Source: DASZTV01 sp035547515
GTDB taxonomy: Bacteria; Actinomycetota; Actinomycetes; JAFAQI01
DNA: 64,000 nucleotides
Assembly: GCA_035547515.1 (NCBI GenBank)
Contig: DASZUS010000071.1
Span: 1 to 64,000, forward strand
Direction of reading: 5' to 3'
Positions 1 to 8,238 of this stretch are shown piece after piece (position 1 is the first letter of the stretch; every line of letters begins with the position of its first letter). Below the pieces are notes generated by a model. That model searched no databases, was not told the DNA's origin, and worked only from the letters and a program-made list of their open reading frames with translations. The position numbers were made by a program, and so were the translations under genes.

Positions 1-91
1 CACCCGGTTCCTCGGCGGACCACGGGATCACCGTCGCGGCGGCCCCGGCCGCGGCGCCGGTCAGCAGCTGCCGTCGGCTGAGCTCGCTCAT
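1..91 (-). CDS. Tat-signal secreted protein, 5' end only
   Basis: Only the first ~30 codons lie in the window; the gene runs off the left edge. The start reads MSELSRRQLLTGAAAGAAA, a twin-arginine (Tat) signal peptide with an SRRQLL motif followed by an Ala/Gly-rich hydrophobic stretch, so the product is probably exported folded, often with a cofactor. Its ATG (89-91) overlaps the TGA of the upstream secreted hydrolase gene (88-90) in an ATGA junction, so the two are likely translationally coupled. The mature domain is not visible and no function can be assigned. Confidence 0.75.
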   Translation of the reverse strand, partial: MSELSRRQLLTGAAAGAAATVIPWSAEEPG

Positions 92-1593
92 CGGTTGTCC
101 TTCGCGGGTGTGAGGTCGGCGTACACGGCGGTCTCGACGTAGTCGTTCTCCTGGGAGGAGCCGGACCCGGCGGCGAGTCTCGCACCCTCGGCGCGCAGGG
201 TCGCCCGGGATCCGCCGGCCATCACCCACGGTGCGAGTGCCATGAACTGCGGCTTCCCGCCCGCGTAGACGGCGTAGGACGCCGGGTCGCCGTCCGCCGG
301 GTCGAGCCGCGCGTCGCCGACGTAGTGACGCAGCGGGCCGTGGTAGCCGCGGGCGAGGATCGCCGACTGGCCGTCGAAGTCGAGGTCGAGCAGGTTGCCG
401 ACCATCATCGGGTTCACGGCGTACCGGAACCGCACAGTGGGGTCGGCGACGGCTCGCCATGCCGACGCCATCCAGTCCAGCGGCTGCCACTCGGTCCCGC
501 TGCTGGTGGCCCACCGCCCCGGATTCGCCTCGGCCTGGATCACGGTGTCGACGCCGAGCTTGCTCATGCAGGCCATGTAGGAGACCGCGAGGTTCGCGCA
601 CGGGCGGAAGTGGCGCGGGCGCTTCCCGAAGGGATAGCCGTAGGCGAAGGCCGGCAGGCTGGTGGCGAAACCGAGCCGGTGGCCGGCGACGACGTACCCG
701 GCCGCGTTGCGCCGTGCCGCAGGCCCGGTCGCCGGACCGGGGTCGAGGTCGAGGATCGTCGACTCGAGGCTGGTGAGCGGCACCTTCTCGTTGCGGAACA
801 GCAGATTGCGCGCGCCGTCCGCGGCCTGCGGGTGGATGTCGTGGGGACCCCACAGGAAAGTCGTGTTGTAGACCTTCGGGCTGGTCGCGACGTACGCCGT
901 GCGCAAGTCGGGGATCGAAGGGTCGCCGAAGGTCCGGACTAGCAGCGCGGAGTGCGTCTCGCGGTAGCGCGCCTGGTTGTTGGACGCGACGACGTAGACG
1001 CCGAACCGCTTCGCGAGGTTGCTGAACGTCAGATCAAACGCGCGAACCATGGTGTCGGTCTCGGCGACCAGGACCTCCTTGCGCGGGTCGATGGGCCCGA
1101 ACATCGCCTGGTACGCCGCGACCTGCGGCGCATAGGCCGCGTTGAGCTCGCCGAGGGCGACTGCCGCGCCGACCGGCTCCGCGTCGCCCGCCGGGGCGCG
1201 CAGTGGCGTCCCCTCCTGGGCGCGCACGAGTGCTCCGCGGCTGCCGGTGGCCAGCGTCATCAACCCGATGTCTTCGTTGAAGACCACCAGCGTCGGCTCC
1301 CCGGGCCGCTCGTGGGGGACGACGAACTCCCGCATCAGGCAGGTCATCGCGCGGCGGAACCGCGCGTAGCTCGTGACGTTGGCGACCTGCTGGTCGTACT
1401 GGATCCCGATCACCCGCAGGTTGCCGCCGGCCGACGTCGTACCCCGCGCTGGCTCGTAGCGCGCCGGCCGCAGCGTCGTGCAGCTCGCCGGGGCTCGGGG
1501 AGTGACTGCGCTGGCGACGGTTGCGGCGGCCGGCGCGGCAGCTGCGGCCGCTACGACGGCGGCTGTCGCAGCGATCGAGGCGAGCCGGCGCAT
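88..1593 (-). CDS. secreted carbon-nitrogen hydrolase (nitrilase superfamily)-like protein
   Basis: A 501-residue protein with an Ala-rich N-terminal signal sequence (about residues 1-30). The rest resembles the nitrilase superfamily, which cleaves nitriles and amides with a Glu-Lys-Cys triad. A Glu is visible in VVFNEDIG, a Lys in RNEKVPLT, and a Cys in HFRPCAN, which precedes a GVDTVIQAEANPG segment resembling the strand after the catalytic Cys. The spacing fits the family, but the protein is much longer than typical cytoplasmic members (~270-320 residues). Being exported and coupled to a Tat-signal protein, it may act on cell-envelope amides. The family call is moderate and the substrate is unknown. 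Confidence 0.6.
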   Translation of the reverse strand: MRRLASIAATAAVVAAAAAAPAAATVASAVTPRAPASCTTLRPARYEPARGTTSAGGNLRVIGIQYDQQVANVTSYARFRRAMTCLMREFVVPHERPGEPTLVVFNEDIGLMTLATGSRGALVRAQEGTPLRAPAGDAEPVGAAVALGELNAAYAPQVAAYQAMFGPIDPRKEVLVAETDTMVRAFDLTFSNLAKRFGVYVVASNNQARYRETHSALLVRTFGDPSIPDLRTAYVATSPKVYNTTFLWGPHDIHPQAADGARNLLFRNEKVPLTSLESTILDLDPGPATGPAARRNAAGYVVAGHRLGFATSLPAFAYGYPFGKRPRHFRPCANLAVSYMACMSKLGVDTVIQAEANPGRWATSSGTEWQPLDWMASAWRAVADPTVRFRYAVNPMMVGNLLDLDFDGQSAILARGYHGPLRHYVGDARLDPADGDPASYAVYAGGKPQFMALAPWVMAGGSRATLRAEGARLAAGSGSSQENDYVETAVYADLTPAKDNR

Positions 1594-1629
1594 CCGAGCA
1601 CGGTACGCAAGAACCGGGCCGCGGGCGCG

Positions 1630-2316
1630 TCAGGCCGTGCGGCGGCCGCCTGACGCCGGGAGGAGCCGGCTGGTCAGCTCGCTCGCCGCCATGCCCTCAC
1701 GCAGCACCGCGCCCAAGGTGCGAAGCGCGAGGGTGACGACGTTCTCGGCATGGCGCAGCTCGGGGCGCAGGAACGTCGGCCCGCCCTCGCGGCCGACCAC
1801 CAGAACGGCTCCCAGCGCGCCAAGCGGCAGCTGCGCCCAGGCCAGCTCGCCTGCGGTCCCGGCGACCGCGCGTACCGGCATGCCCTCGGGCGCGAGCTCG
1901 TCGTGGCTCGCAGCACCCGAGACGTAGAGCGCGGGGGCGCGGCGTACCGGGGTGCGCAGCTCCGCCCAGTCCGCGTCGAGTGCCGCGGGTGCCATGTCGA
2001 CCAGCGTCTCGACCCCGCGCTCGGGCACCGTCAGGAGATAGGTGAGCAGGTCGAGGTCCGCGCGGTCGTCGAGCAGCCGCCGCGAGCTGCGGCAGGCGAG
2101 CACCTCCACTCCGCGTTCCCCCGCGAGGGCGTCGAGCAGCGGCTGATGGCCGACGCCGTCCGGCCAGCGCAGCCCGAAGTCGTCGATGGCGCGTCCGCCC
2201 TCCGAGTCCAGCACCGAGACCCACAGGATGTCCGCGCCGCTCGCCGCGATCGTCCGGCTGACGCGCGCCAGGGTGCCGGGCTGGTCCGGCAGGCTGACTC
2301 GCAGCTGGATGCCCAT
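1630..2316 (-). CDS. ACT domain-containing protein
   Basis: A 228-residue protein. The ATG at 2316 is chosen because GAGGAG lies 7 bases upstream; a GTG two codons earlier is too close to that site. Residues ~1-70 form an ACT domain (IQLRVSLPDQPGTLARVSRT is the typical first strand, loop and helix), a small-molecule-binding regulatory fold. The C-terminal ~150 residues resemble a GAF-like or amino-acid-sensing region but I cannot name it. Probably a cytoplasmic regulatory protein; the ligand is unknown. It is divergent from hrcA, separated by ~160 bases. Confidence 0.65.
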   Translation of the reverse strand: MGIQLRVSLPDQPGTLARVSRTIAASGADILWVSVLDSEGGRAIDDFGLRWPDGVGHQPLLDALAGERGVEVLACRSSRRLLDDRADLDLLTYLLTVPERGVETLVDMAPAALDADWAELRTPVRRAPALYVSGAASHDELAPEGMPVRAVAGTAGELAWAQLPLGALGAVLVVGREGGPTFLRPELRHAENVVTLALRTLGAVLREGMAASELTSRLLPASGGRRTA

Positions 2317-2426
2317 CGCCACGCTCCTCGGGTTCGCCGGTCTGCAACCCAGCCTGCCGCGGGCGGGTTACGGGACTGTGTCGGGCACGTCACGACAGCG
2401 GCATGAGCGGGGCGCACGCCGTACAC

Positions 2427-2453
2427 TTGGCACTCGATCCCCCTGAGTGCCAG
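2427..2453 (+). promoter_or_regulatory. CIRCE operator for HrcA
   Basis: TTGGCACTC, a 9-base spacer, then GAGTGCCAG. This is the CIRCE inverted repeat (consensus TTAGCACTC-N9-GAGTGCTAA) with a G for A substitution in the left arm, a matching C in the right arm and a terminal mismatch. It lies 24 bases before the hrcA start, so HrcA probably represses its own operon with dnaJ. CIRCE is the established binding site for HrcA at heat-shock genes. Confidence 0.88.
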
Positions 2454-2476
2454 ACGGGTGAGGAGGCGCGCATCAG

Positions 2477-3499
2477 ATGGTCGAAGACCGCAAGCTCGAC
2501 GTGCTGCGCGCGATCGTCGAGGACTACGTCGCCACGAACGAGCCGGTCGGGTCGAAGGCGCTCGTGGAGCGGCATCCGCTCGGCGTGTCACCGGCCACGA
2601 TCCGCAACGACATGGCCGCGCTCGAGGACGAGGGCTACATCACCCAGCCGCACACCAGCGCGGGCCGGGTGCCGACCGACAAGGGATACCGGCTCTTCGT
2701 GGACAAGCTGTCGACGGTCAAACCGCTGAGCGGTCCGGAGCGCCGCGCGATCGAGGGTTTTCTCGCCGGTGCCGTCGGCCTGGATGACGTGGTGAACCGG
2801 ACGGTCCGGCTGCTGGCTCAGCTCACCCGCCAGGTTGCCGTGGTCCAGTACCCGTCGCTGACCCGTTCCGCGGTGCGCCACCTCGAGATGGTGCGGCTGT
2901 CCGAGACGCGGCTGATGGTGGTGCTGATCACCGACACCGGTCGGGTGGAGCAGCGGGTCGTCGAGCTGCCGGACCCGCTCGCCGAGGACGCCGTCGCCGA
3001 CCTGCGTACCCGGATCAACTCGCTGATCGCGGGGCACCCGCTTGCCGATGCGCCGACGCTGATGGTCGACCTGCCCGAGACGTTCGCGCCCGACGCGCGC
3101 GCGAACGTCAGCACCGTGGTGGCGACCGTGCTGGAGACCCTGGTCGAGCAGGTCGACGAGCGGGTGGTGATGGCCGGCACGGCGAACCTCGCTCGTGGCA
3201 GCGCGCTCGACTTCGCCGGCTCCATCCGCCCAGTGCTCGAAGCCCTGGAGGAGCACGTCGTGCTGCTCCGGCTGTTCGGCGAGGCGCAGCCACAGGCGGT
3301 GCACGTCAGCATCGGCGAGGAGAACCCCCACGAGGGCCTGCGGGCGGCCTCGGTCGTGTCGACCGGTTACGGCCTCGAAGGGGTCGGGGCGTTCGCTTCC
3401 CTTGGCGTGGTCGGGCCGACCCGGATGGACTACCCCGGGACGATGGGCGCGGTGCGGGCGGTCGCCCGTTACGTCGGCCAAGTGCTGGCAGAGGGCTGA
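2477..3499 (+). CDS. hrcA: heat-inducible transcription repressor HrcA
   Basis: A 340-residue protein of normal length for HrcA, the repressor that binds CIRCE and is kept folded by GroEL. The N-terminal winged helix (residues ~1-100) carries the family segment GVSPATIRNDMAALE, and the remainder is the GAF-like and dimerisation part. The ATG follows a strong GAGGAGG site. A CIRCE element sits directly upstream, so it is autoregulated. It is followed 8 bases later by dnaJ, as in mycobacteria and other actinomycetes. Confidence 0.96.
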   Translation: MVEDRKLDVLRAIVEDYVATNEPVGSKALVERHPLGVSPATIRNDMAALEDEGYITQPHTSAGRVPTDKGYRLFVDKLSTVKPLSGPERRAIEGFLAGAVGLDDVVNRTVRLLAQLTRQVAVVQYPSLTRSAVRHLEMVRLSETRLMVVLITDTGRVEQRVVELPDPLAEDAVADLRTRINSLIAGHPLADAPTLMVDLPETFAPDARANVSTVVATVLETLVEQVDERVVMAGTANLARGSALDFAGSIRPVLEALEEHVVLLRLFGEAQPQAVHVSIGEENPHEGLRAASVVSTGYGLEGVGAFASLGVVGPTRMDYPGTMGAVRAVARYVGQVLAEG

Positions 3500-3507
3500 G
3501 CCGCATC

Positions 3508-4662
3508 GTGCCGCCTACGCGCGACTACTACGCGATCCTCGGCGTCTCTCGTACGGCGACGCCGGACGAGATCAAGAAGGCGTACCGGAGGCTGGCTCGC
3601 GAGCTGCATCCCGACGTGAACCCGAGCCCGGAGGCGCAGGAGCGCTTCAAGGACGTCACCGCGGCCTACGAGGTACTCTCCGATCCGCAGAAGCGTCAGC
3701 TGCACGACCTCGGCGGCGACCCGCTGTCGTCCACCGGCGCCGGCGCGGGTGCGGCCGGCCCGTTCGGCGGCTTCGCCGACATCATGGACGCGTTCTTCGG
3801 CGGTGCCGGCGGCATGGGGGCGCGCGGTCCGCGCTCGCGAGTCCAGCCCGGCGCCGACGCGCTGATCCGGATCGAGCTCGACCTCGCCGAGACCGCGTTC
3901 GGTACGACGCGCGAGCTCGCGCTCGACACCGCCGTGCGATGCAGCAAGTGCAACGGCGCCGGCACAGCGCCGGGCACCCACCCCGAGACCTGTCAGACCT
4001 GCGGCGGCCGCGGTGACGTGCAGTCGATGCAGCGCTCGCTGCTCGGCCAGATCGTCACCTCCCGGCCCTGCCCGGACTGCGGCGGCTTCGGCACAAAGAT
4101 CCGCAACCCGTGCCCGGACTGCGGCGGCGATGGCCGGGTGCGCGCCCGCCGTACGGTCACCGTCAAAGTGCCGGCAGGGGTCGAGGACGGCATGCGGCTG
4201 CGACTCGCCGGTGAGGGAGAGGTCGGTCCGGGCGGGGGGCCGGCGGGCAGCCTCTACGTCGAGATCCACGAGCGGACGCATCCCTCGTTCGTCCGTGACG
4301 GTGACGACCTGCACTGCAAGGTCGAGGTCCCGATGACTGCCGCGGCGCTCGGCACCGAGGTCAAGCTGACGACGCTCGACGGCGAGGAACGGCTCGTGGT
4401 GAAGCCGGGCACGCAGTCTGGCAGTGTCACGACACTGCGGGGTCGCGGCGTACCACACCTCAACCGCGGCGTCGGGCGCGGCGACATCCACGTGCACTTC
4501 GACGTGATCACGCCGACGAAGCTCGACGGCGAGCAGGAGCGGCTACTGCGGGAGCTGGCGAAGGCCCGCGGCGAGGAGCAGCCTGAGATCACCGTGACCA
4601 ACCCGGCGACCGCGGGCGGTGGGAGCGGCCTGTTCTCGCGGCTGCGCGACGCCTTCAAGTAG
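3508..4662 (+). CDS. dnaJ: chaperone DnaJ (second actinobacterial copy)
   Basis: A 384-residue type I J-protein that stimulates DnaK ATPase and delivers clients. Visible domains are the J domain (residues ~5-70, HPD at 34-36), a Gly-rich linker (~70-115), four zinc-binding CxxC motifs (146-149, 163-166, 189-192, 203-206) and two C-terminal beta domains. It starts with GTG 8 bases after hrcA and is very likely co-transcribed under CIRCE control. This is the copy paired with hrcA (often called dnaJ2), not the dnaK-linked one. In related genomes rsmE usually follows directly; here a palindrome-flanked DUF559 remnant intervenes. Confidence 0.95.
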   Translation: MPPTRDYYAILGVSRTATPDEIKKAYRRLARELHPDVNPSPEAQERFKDVTAAYEVLSDPQKRQLHDLGGDPLSSTGAGAGAAGPFGGFADIMDAFFGGAGGMGARGPRSRVQPGADALIRIELDLAETAFGTTRELALDTAVRCSKCNGAGTAPGTHPETCQTCGGRGDVQSMQRSLLGQIVTSRPCPDCGGFGTKIRNPCPDCGGDGRVRARRTVTVKVPAGVEDGMRLRLAGEGEVGPGGGPAGSLYVEIHERTHPSFVRDGDDLHCKVEVPMTAAALGTEVKLTTLDGEERLVVKPGTQSGSVTTLRGRGVPHLNRGVGRGDIHVHFDVITPTKLDGEQERLLRELAKARGEEQPEITVTNPATAGGGSGLFSRLRDAFK

Positions 4663-4705
4663 CCCGCCGCACTGCGGCGCCTGGCGCGGGCGCCCGCGGT
4701 CACAC

Positions 4706-4767
4706 TTGACCGTGGCGAATATCTGACCTGTCACGGCGTGTCGCCGTACTTTCGCCACGCTCAATAG
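4706..4767. repeat. palindromic element A, left copy (62 bp)
   Basis: An imperfect palindrome: GTGGCGAA (4712-4719) pairs with TTCGCCAC (4751-4758), and an inner hairpin ACGGCG-TGT-CGCCGT occupies 4733-4747. It matches the copy at 5545-5606 in the same orientation over an identical 62-base length (about 45 identical positions, including 10 in a row across the inner hairpin). The two copies bracket a decayed DUF559-type gene, with this one about 47 bases upstream of its start. Confidence 0.8.
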
Positions 4768-4813
4768 CCCCTGTGGATCCCGCGCCCGGCGGCCGGCCGG
4801 GTTCGCCGATCCT

Positions 4814-5544
4814 GTGCCGATGGCCGCGCCGGTGGTGGACTCGACTCGTCCGTTCACCACGCGGGCCGCGCTTGCCAGTGGCATCCCGCGACACGAGCTG
4901 CGCGAACCGCTCTGGCAGAAGGTCATGCGCGGCGTGTGGATCTCACCTGGTGCGCTGATCGACAGCACTGTGATGCGTGACGCGGCGCGCCTGGTGATGC
5001 CGGTGGACGCGGTGCTCTGCGGCCTCTCCGCGCTTGCCGAGCTCGGCATCGACCTCCGGCCGGAGGGCGACCCGACGGTGCATCTTGCCTTCGACGGCCA
5101 GGTGCCGCGAAGGCGGCCAGGGGGTCGAGCTGCGGCAGGTCGCGCTGCACGCCGACGAGGTCATGACCGTTGGGCGCTGGCTGGTGACCACGCCCGTCCG
5201 CACCGTGTTCGACTGCGCGCGCTGGCTCAGTTTCGACGACGGGCTCGTCGCTGTCGACGCTGCGGCGCATGCCGGCCTGATCACGATCGAGGAGCTCTCG
5301 GCGTTCGTCGACTCCAAACGGCGAGCTCGTGGTCTGGCGCAAGTCCGCCAGATCCTCTTGCTGGCCGACCCATTCGCCGAGTCGCCGATGGAGACACGCC
5401 TACGCCTGCTGCTGGTCCGCAACGGGTTGCCGAGGCCGGTGAGCCAGTTCGAGGTACGCCGCCTAGACGGCAGGTTCGTGGCGCGCCTCGACCTGGCCTA
5501 CCCGGACCACCTGGTCGCGGTCGAGTACGACGGCTCGCAATCGC
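4814..5544 (+). pseudogene. decayed AbiEi-like / DUF559 gene A
   Basis: The 5' part (from GTG 4814 or ATG 4820) encodes an AbiEi_4-type winged helix (GIPRHELREPLWQKVMRGVW) up to about 5100. There the reading frame shifts and the protein continues in another frame (LRQVALHADEVMTVGRWLVT onward). That second part carries nuclease-like features of DUF559 (Vsr-like, PD-(D/E)XK superfamily): SPME near 5380, RLDLAYPD and VAVEYDG. The sequence then stops resembling the family exactly where palindrome 5545-5606 begins, so ~50-60 C-terminal residues are missing. With a frameshift plus a truncated 3' end this is a pseudogene, inserted between dnaJ and rsmE. Related copies lie at 16915-17638 and 24855-25856. 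Confidence 0.8.
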
Positions 5545-5606
5545 TTGAGCGTGGCGAAGGTGTGGCTCAACGCGGCGTGTCGCCGGAGATTCGCCATGAT
5601 CGACAG
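5545..5606. repeat. palindromic element A, right copy (62 bp)
   Basis: The same 62-base palindrome as 4706-4767, in direct orientation. It has TTGAGCGTGGCGAA at the left, the inner GGCG-TGT-CGCC hairpin and TTCGCCAT at the right. It starts where the DUF559-type gene loses homology and ends on the base before the GTG proposed for rsmE, so the leader of rsmE is made of repeat sequence. Confidence 0.8.
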
Positions 5607-6326
5607 GTGACTCCGCCGGTGTTCCGCGTTCCCGACACCGCAGCGCGCGACGGCGTCATCACCCTCGACGGGCCCGAGGGTCATCACGCCGCGGACGTAC
5701 GCCGGCTGCGGGTAGGTGAGCCGATCTGGATCACCGACGGCCGGGGAACGCGGTGGGAGTGCACCGTGGCGTCAGTACGGCGTGGCGCGCTCGACGCCAC
5801 CGTGGTCCGGGTGGTGGACCAACCGCAGCCGCAGCCGCGGCTGGTCGTCGTGCAGGCGCTGGCCAAAGGCGGTCGGGACGAGGACGCCGTCGAGGCCATG
5901 ACCGAGATCGGCGTCGACGAGATCCTCGGCTGGTCGGCCTCGCGCAGCGTCGCCAAGTGGACCGATCGCACCCAGGCGAAGTGGCAGTCCACCGCGGATG
6001 CGGCGTCGCGGCAGTCACGGCGTACCTGGTGGCCCGTCGTCGCGGGCCCGCTGTCGACGAGCGAGGTCGCAAGCCGGCTAGGTGCGGCGGACCTGGCCAT
6101 CGTCCTTCACGAATCCGCATACCACCGGCTGTCGGCGAGCGCGCTCCCGGACGCCGGCGAGGTGGTGCTCGTCGTCGGGCCGGAAGGCGGCATCACCGAC
6201 GACGAGCTCTCGGCGTTCCGTGATGCGGGCGCCGCGTCGGCCCGGCTGGGCGACACCGTGCTGCGAAGCTCGACCGCCGGCATCGCTGCGTTGTCGGCGA
6301 TCTGCGCGCAAACCCGCTGGCGCTGA
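5607..6326 (+). CDS. rsmE: 16S rRNA m3U1498 methyltransferase RsmE
   Basis: A 239-residue SPOUT-class enzyme that methylates N3 of U1498 in 16S rRNA using S-adenosylmethionine. The N-terminal PUA-like part (LDGPEGHHAADVRRLRVGEP) and the C-terminal knotted SAM site (VVLVVGPEGGITDDEL, then a leucine and serine rich end) are both present. The frame is open far upstream into the DUF559 remnant, but homology begins at GTG 5607, which gives the normal length. That GTG follows palindrome 5545-5606 directly and has no good Shine-Dalgarno sequence close by, so initiation here may be unusual. Confidence 0.93.
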   Translation: MTPPVFRVPDTAARDGVITLDGPEGHHAADVRRLRVGEPIWITDGRGTRWECTVASVRRGALDATVVRVVDQPQPQPRLVVVQALAKGGRDEDAVEAMTEIGVDEILGWSASRSVAKWTDRTQAKWQSTADAASRQSRRTWWPVVAGPLSTSEVASRLGAADLAIVLHESAYHRLSASALPDAGEVVLVVGPEGGITDDELSAFRDAGAASARLGDTVLRSSTAGIAALSAICAQTRWR

Positions 6327-6344
6327 CCTCGTACGCTCGCCACC

Positions 6345-6695
6345 ATGAGCGATCCGGACTGCATCTTCTGCAAGATCGTCGCGCGTGAGGTTCCTGCGGA
6401 CATCGTCGCGGAGTCCGACACGGCGATCGCGTTCCGCGACATCGCGCCGCAGGCCCCGGTCCATGTCCAGGTGATTCCCAAGGATCATCACCGCAACGTG
6501 GCAGAGGTCGCGCAAGCCGGTGATCTCGACGTCGCCGACCTGTTCCGCCTCGCCGTCGAGGTCGCGGCCATCGAGGGTGTGGCCGAAAGCGGCTACCGGC
6601 TGGTCGCCAACACCGGTGCGGATGCCTTCCAAACCGTCTTCCACTGCCACGTCCATGTCCTCGGCGGTCGCCCGATGGGCTGGCCACCCGGATAG
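6345..6695 (+). CDS. hinT: HIT family nucleotide hydrolase (HinT type)
   Basis: A 116-residue histidine-triad protein. The N-terminus CIFCKIVAREVPADIV and C-terminal HCHVHVLGGRPMGWPPG (H-x-H-x-H-x-x) are diagnostic of Hint/PKCI proteins, which hydrolyse aminoacyl-adenylates and other nucleoside phosphoramidates. The length is normal. It lies 18 bases after rsmE and 13 bases before phoH, as in other actinomycetes. Confidence 0.94.
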   Translation: MSDPDCIFCKIVAREVPADIVAESDTAIAFRDIAPQAPVHVQVIPKDHHRNVAEVAQAGDLDVADLFRLAVEVAAIEGVAESGYRLVANTGADAFQTVFHCHVHVLGGRPMGWPPG

Positions 6696-6708
6696 CCTGG
6701 ACGTAGAC

Positions 6709-7743
6709 ATGGCAACCAGGCCACAGCAAGCTACGACGAGCACGCGCATCGTCGTGCCCGGTGCCCGCAGCATGGTGACGCTGCTCGGCTCCAGCGACGA
6801 GCTGCTCCACCTCATCGAGCAGTCGCTGAGCTGTACCGTCCACGTGCGCGGCAACGAGATCACCTTGTCTGGCGCACCCGACGAGGTCGAGCTCGGCGCG
6901 CGGCTGTTCGAGGAGCTGCTGGCGCTGCTCGACCGCGGCGGCGTGCTCACCTCCGACGCGGTCTCGCGGTCACTGGCGATGCTCCGCCAGGAGACCGGTG
7001 AGCGCCCGGCGGAGGTCCTGAGCCTCAACATCCTGTCCAGCCGTGGTCGCACGATCCGGCCGAAGACGCTCAACCAGAAGCGCTACGTCGACGCGATCGA
7101 CGCCCACACGATCGTCTTCGGCATCGGACCGGCCGGCACCGGCAAGACCTATCTCGCGATGGCGAAGGCGGTCCAGGCGCTGCAGGCCAAGCGGGTCAAC
7201 CGGATCATCCTGACCCGGCCCGCGGTCGAGGCCGGGGAGCGGCTCGGCTTCCTGCCCGGAACCCTCAGCGAGAAGATCGACCCCTACCTGCGCCCGCTCT
7301 ACGACGCGCTCCACGACATGGTCGATCCGGAGTCGATCCCGCGCCTGCTCGCCTCAGGCGTGGTGGAGGTGGCGCCGCTGGCCTACATGCGGGGCCGCAG
7401 CCTCAACGACTCGTTCATCGTCCTCGACGAGGCGCAGAACACCAGCGCCGAGCAGATGAAGATGTTCCTCACTCGTCTCGGCTTCGGCTCGAAGATGGTG
7501 GTGACCGGCGACGTCACGCAGGTCGATCTGCCGACCGGGACGCAGAGCGGCCTGCGCACCGTGCAGCGGATCCTCGAAGGCATCGAGGACGTCGACTTCT
7601 GCCGGCTCACCTCGCAGGACGTCGTGCGGCACAAGCTGGTCAGCGACATCGTCGACGCATACGCGCGCCACGACGCCGAGCAGGAAGCCGCCGCCGGCTC
7701 GGCTGCACAGCAGCGGCGCCGTACGCCGCGCTCCGGCAGCTGA
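6709..7743 (+). CDS. phoH: PhoH-like ATPase
   Basis: A 344-residue protein starting at ATG 6709; earlier in-frame codons overlap hinT and are not part of the family. Residues ~20-100 form a KH-like N-terminal region. The P-loop ATPase follows with Walker A GPAGTGKT at residues 140-147 and Walker B FIVLDEAQN near 237. PhoH proteins are predicted RNA-linked ATPases or helicases and commonly adjoin ybeY, as here (stop at 7743, ybeY at 7747), which supports a joint role in ribosome or RNA metabolism. Confidence 0.94.
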   Translation: MATRPQQATTSTRIVVPGARSMVTLLGSSDELLHLIEQSLSCTVHVRGNEITLSGAPDEVELGARLFEELLALLDRGGVLTSDAVSRSLAMLRQETGERPAEVLSLNILSSRGRTIRPKTLNQKRYVDAIDAHTIVFGIGPAGTGKTYLAMAKAVQALQAKRVNRIILTRPAVEAGERLGFLPGTLSEKIDPYLRPLYDALHDMVDPESIPRLLASGVVEVAPLAYMRGRSLNDSFIVLDEAQNTSAEQMKMFLTRLGFGSKMVVTGDVTQVDLPTGTQSGLRTVQRILEGIEDVDFCRLTSQDVVRHKLVSDIVDAYARHDAEQEAAAGSAAQQRRRTPRSGS

Positions 7744-7746
7744 CCG

Positions 7747-8238
7747 ATGAGCATCGAGGTCGCCAACGAGAGTGGCGCCGACGTCGACGTACACCGGATC
7801 GAGCGGGTCGCGAGGTTCGTGCTCGACCAGATGGGTGTCAACCCGCTCGTCGAGCTGGCGATCAGGCTGGTCGACGTCGACGCGATGTCGGCGCTGCACG
7901 TCCACTTCATGAAGGAGCCCGGCCCGACCGACGTGCTCGCGTTCCCGATGGACGAGCTCAACGACCAGCGCGACGACCAGGACACCGACCTCCCGCCGAC
8001 CCTGCTCGGCGACGTGGTGCTCTGCCCGGCGGTCGCCGAGGCGCAGGCAGCGCAGGCCGGTCATTCGACGGCCGCCGAGCTGGAGCTGCTGTGCACCCAC
8101 GGCGTCCTTCACCTGCTCGGCTACGACCACGGCGACGAGGCTGAGGAACGCGAGATGTTCGGCCTGCAGGGCCGGCTGCTGGACGCGTGGTCGCAGTACG
8201 ACGGCAACCCGCCACCGAAAGACACTGCAGCAAGATGA
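7747..8238 (+). CDS. ybeY: endoribonuclease YbeY (rRNA maturation factor)
   Basis: A 163-residue metallo-endoribonuclease acting in 16S rRNA maturation and ribosome quality control. The signature HGVLHLLGYDH supplies the three zinc-binding histidines (118, 122, 128). TDVLAFPMDE and LLGDVVLCP are further family segments. It lies between phoH and the CNNM transporter gene; its TGA overlaps the next ATG (ATGA at 8235-8238), so the two are translationally coupled. Confidence 0.95.
   Translation: MSIEVANESGADVDVHRIERVARFVLDQMGVNPLVELAIRLVDVDAMSALHVHFMKEPGPTDVLAFPMDELNDQRDDQDTDLPPTLLGDVVLCPAVAEAQAAQAGHSTAAELELLCTHGVLHLLGYDHGDEAEEREMFGLQGRLLDAWSQYDGNPPPKDTAAR

Noticed and set aside
5034..5606. RsmE as a 430-residue fusion with the upstream DUF559-like sequence
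   Set aside because: The frame is open, but homology to RsmE begins only at 5607 and the upstream part is a frameshifted remnant ending at a palindrome; a fusion is less likely than chance read-through.
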